From an uncultured Bacilli bacterium (GTDB taxonomy: Bacteria > Bacillota_I > Bacilli_A > RF39 > UBA660): 64,000 bases of DNA. Made by a program: the position numbers and the translations under genes. Shown piece after piece: positions 62,629-64,000 of this stretch; positions within the stretch are counted from its first letter, which is position 1; the number at the start of each line of letters is the position of its first letter. The stretch covers positions 1 to 64,000 of the forward strand of contig CANRDQ010000003.1 in the NCBI GenBank assembly GCA_947629395.1, in the 5' to 3' direction. The notes under the pieces are model-generated. The model did not search any database and was not told where the DNA came from. It saw only the letters and a program-made list of their open reading frames with translations.

Positions 62629-64000
62629 GTGTCATATAAAAATGTAAAATGCGGAGATTATCGCAAGAGAAGAAACTATTCAAAAATTAGAAATACTTAT
62701 GAATTGAAAGATCTTTTAGAAATTCAAAAAAAATCATACCATCAATTTATTGAAAGTGGTATAGGTGAAGTTTTCCAAGATTTATTTCCAGTAGAAAACT
62801 TTTCAGGAACCCTATCTTTAGAGTTTGGTGATTATCATTTTGATGAGCCAAGATTTTCTATCAAAGAAAGTAAAGATAGAGAAACAACTTTTTCTGCACC
62901 TTTAAAAGTAGAAGTGCGTCTTTTTAATCGTGAAACAGGAGAAGTAAAAGAACAAGAAATATTTATGGGTGATATGCCTATCATGACTGATAGTGGAACA
63001 TTCATAATTAATGGTGCTGAACGTGTTATTGTATCACAATTAGTTCGTTCACCTAGTGTATACTTCAACCATGAAATTGATAAGAATGGACGTGAATTAA
63101 TCACTTCTCAAATTATCCCATCTCGTGGAACATGGTTAGAATTTGAAACAGATGCTAGAGATGTATTATATGTTAGAATTGATCGTACAAGAAAAGTAAC
63201 ATTAACAACATTATTAAGAGCATTTGGTCTATCAAGTGATCAAGAAATTTTAGATACATTTGGTCATGATGAATATTTAGAGAATACAATTGCTAAAGAC
63301 TCAACTAAAAATACAGATGAAGCTTTAATTGAAATCTATGAAAAATTAAAGCCAGGAGAACCAGCAACTTTAGATTCTTCTAAAAACCAAATTATTACAA
63401 GATTCTTTGATGAATTCCGTTATGAATTAGCTCCAGTTGGACGTTATAAATTCAATCGTAAATTAAATATTACTGACCGTTTATTAGGCCAAACTTTAGC
63501 AGAAGATATCGTAGTAGATGGTAAAGTATTATTTGAAAAAGGTGCTGTTATTAACAAAAATGATATTAAAACATTAAAAGAAGTATTTAATGAAGGATAT
63601 AATCTTGTTAATGTACCAATCAATGAAGAATTAGATTCTTATGGAGAAGTACAAACAATCAAAGTTGTAGATCCTAAGAATAAGAAAAAGAATTTAATTA
63701 TAATGGGAAATGATTATCGTATAGATGAAAAGAGATTAACTATTTCAGATGTATATGCTTCAATTTCTTATTATTTAAATCTTTTACATGGTGTTGGAAA
63801 CTTTGATGAAATCGACCATTTAGGAAACCGTCGTATTCGTCAAGTAGGAGAACTTTTACAAAACCAATTTAGAATTGGTGTTTCTAGAATGGAAAGAGTT
63901 ATTCGTGAAAGAATGACTACTCAAGAAATGGAAGAAGTTACTCCAAAAACATTAATTAATATTAGACCAGTTACTGCTGCAATGAAAGAATTCTTTGGAA
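62629..64000 (+). CDS. rpoB: RNA polymerase beta subunit (5' part)
   Basis: The first 457 codons of rpoB; the gene runs off the window. The start is GTG, with GGGGTG 6 nt upstream; an ATG seven codons earlier has no ribosome site. Translation reads SYKNVKCGDYRKRRNYSKIR, then LLEIQKKSYHQFIESG, MGDMPIMTDSGTFIINGAER and RVIVSQLVRSPSVYF, all standard for the beta subunit N-terminal and protrusion regions. The rifampicin-binding segment lies beyond the window end. Confidence 0.97.
   Translation, partial: MSYKNVKCGDYRKRRNYSKIRNTYELKDLLEIQKKSYHQFIESGIGEVFQDLFPVENFSGTLSLEFGDYHFDEPRFSIKESKDRETTFSAPLKVEVRLFNRETGEVKEQEIFMGDMPIMTDSGTFIINGAERVIVSQLVRSPSVYFNHEIDKNGRELITSQIIPSRGTWLEFETDARDVLYVRIDRTRKVTLTTLLRAFGLSSDQEILDTFGHDEYLENTIAKDSTKNTDEALIEIYEKLKPGEPATLDSSKNQIITRFFDEFRYELAPVGRYKFNRKLNITDRLLGQTLAEDIVVDGKVLFEKGAVINKNDIKTLKEVFNEGYNLVNVPINEELDSYGEVQTIKVVDPKNKKKNLIIMGNDYRIDEKRLTISDVYASISYYLNLLHGVGNFDEIDHLGNRRIRQVGELLQNQFRIGVSRMERVIRERMTTQEMEEVTPKTLINIRPVTAAMKEFFG

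Noticed and set aside
1..64000. Mollicute-type code (UGA as Trp), because of the low GC
   Set aside because: Trp is encoded by UGG in all genes checked and UGA serves as a stop codon, for example in yabG and the RDD gene.
1..64000. CRISPR arrays, insertion sequences, tRNA or rRNA genes
   Set aside because: No regularly spaced repeats, transposase genes or cloverleaf/rRNA sequences were recognised by eye; a covariance-model scan would settle this.

Overview
This window is the replication-origin region of a very AT-rich, low-GC Gram-positive chromosome. The standard genetic code fits: UGG encodes Trp and UGA is used as a stop (for example in yabG). spoVG, spoVT, yabG, yabP, yabQ, bofA and a SigH-type sigma factor point to an endospore former of the Bacilli. 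ComK, a ParB/Noc pair and a T-box also fit the Bacilli. The compact layout and missing neighbour genes (yaaA, rnmV, yacP, rpmG, ctsR-mcsAB) suggest a reduced-genome lineage, perhaps an uncultured gut Erysipelotrichales- or RF39-like group. That placement is inference only.

The origin lies around 33.6-35.6 kb. DnaA boxes flank dnaA on both sides. Every gene to the left is on the minus strand and every gene to the right is on the plus strand, so all genes run with the replication forks.

Left arm, moving away from the origin: dnaA, dnaN, comK, recF, gyrB, gyrA; then an intergenic region holding two perfect parS sites bracketing two Noc-binding sites, and the SRP RNA gene; then tadA, dnaX, ybaB, recR, bofA, holB, ricT, trmN6, rsmI, pth, mfd, an unknown gene, spoVT, a T-box-controlled metS, tatD, a SipW-type secretion cluster, rsmA, yabG, veg, spoVG, noc, parA, parB, mscS, a DUF951 gene and an AbgT-type transporter.

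Right arm: rpmH, rnpA, yidC, jag, mnmE, mnmG, rsmG; the sporulation pair yabP-yabQ; divIC, tilS, ftsH, mscL, dusB, an RDD membrane protein, lysS, a YfcC-type transporter, clpC, cysS, mrnC, rlmB, sigH, a tail-anchored unknown, secE, nusG, rplK, rplA, rplJ, rplL, an unknown P-loop protein, ybxB and the start of rpoB. Ribosomal-protein leaders precede rplK, rplA and rplJ.

The most interesting signals are the compact parS-NBS-NBS-parS cluster with its cognate proteins encoded about 20 kb away, a Noc without the N-terminal membrane helix and with a roughly 300-residue acidic linker, ComK moved into the dnaN-recF interval and lacking the C-terminal degron, a T-box that may act on the ribosome-binding site, FtsH with a Rho-N/HeH-like tail, L11 with a charged extension, a SipW/TasA-like cluster, and a tail-anchored protein resembling only the C-lobe of a protein kinase.
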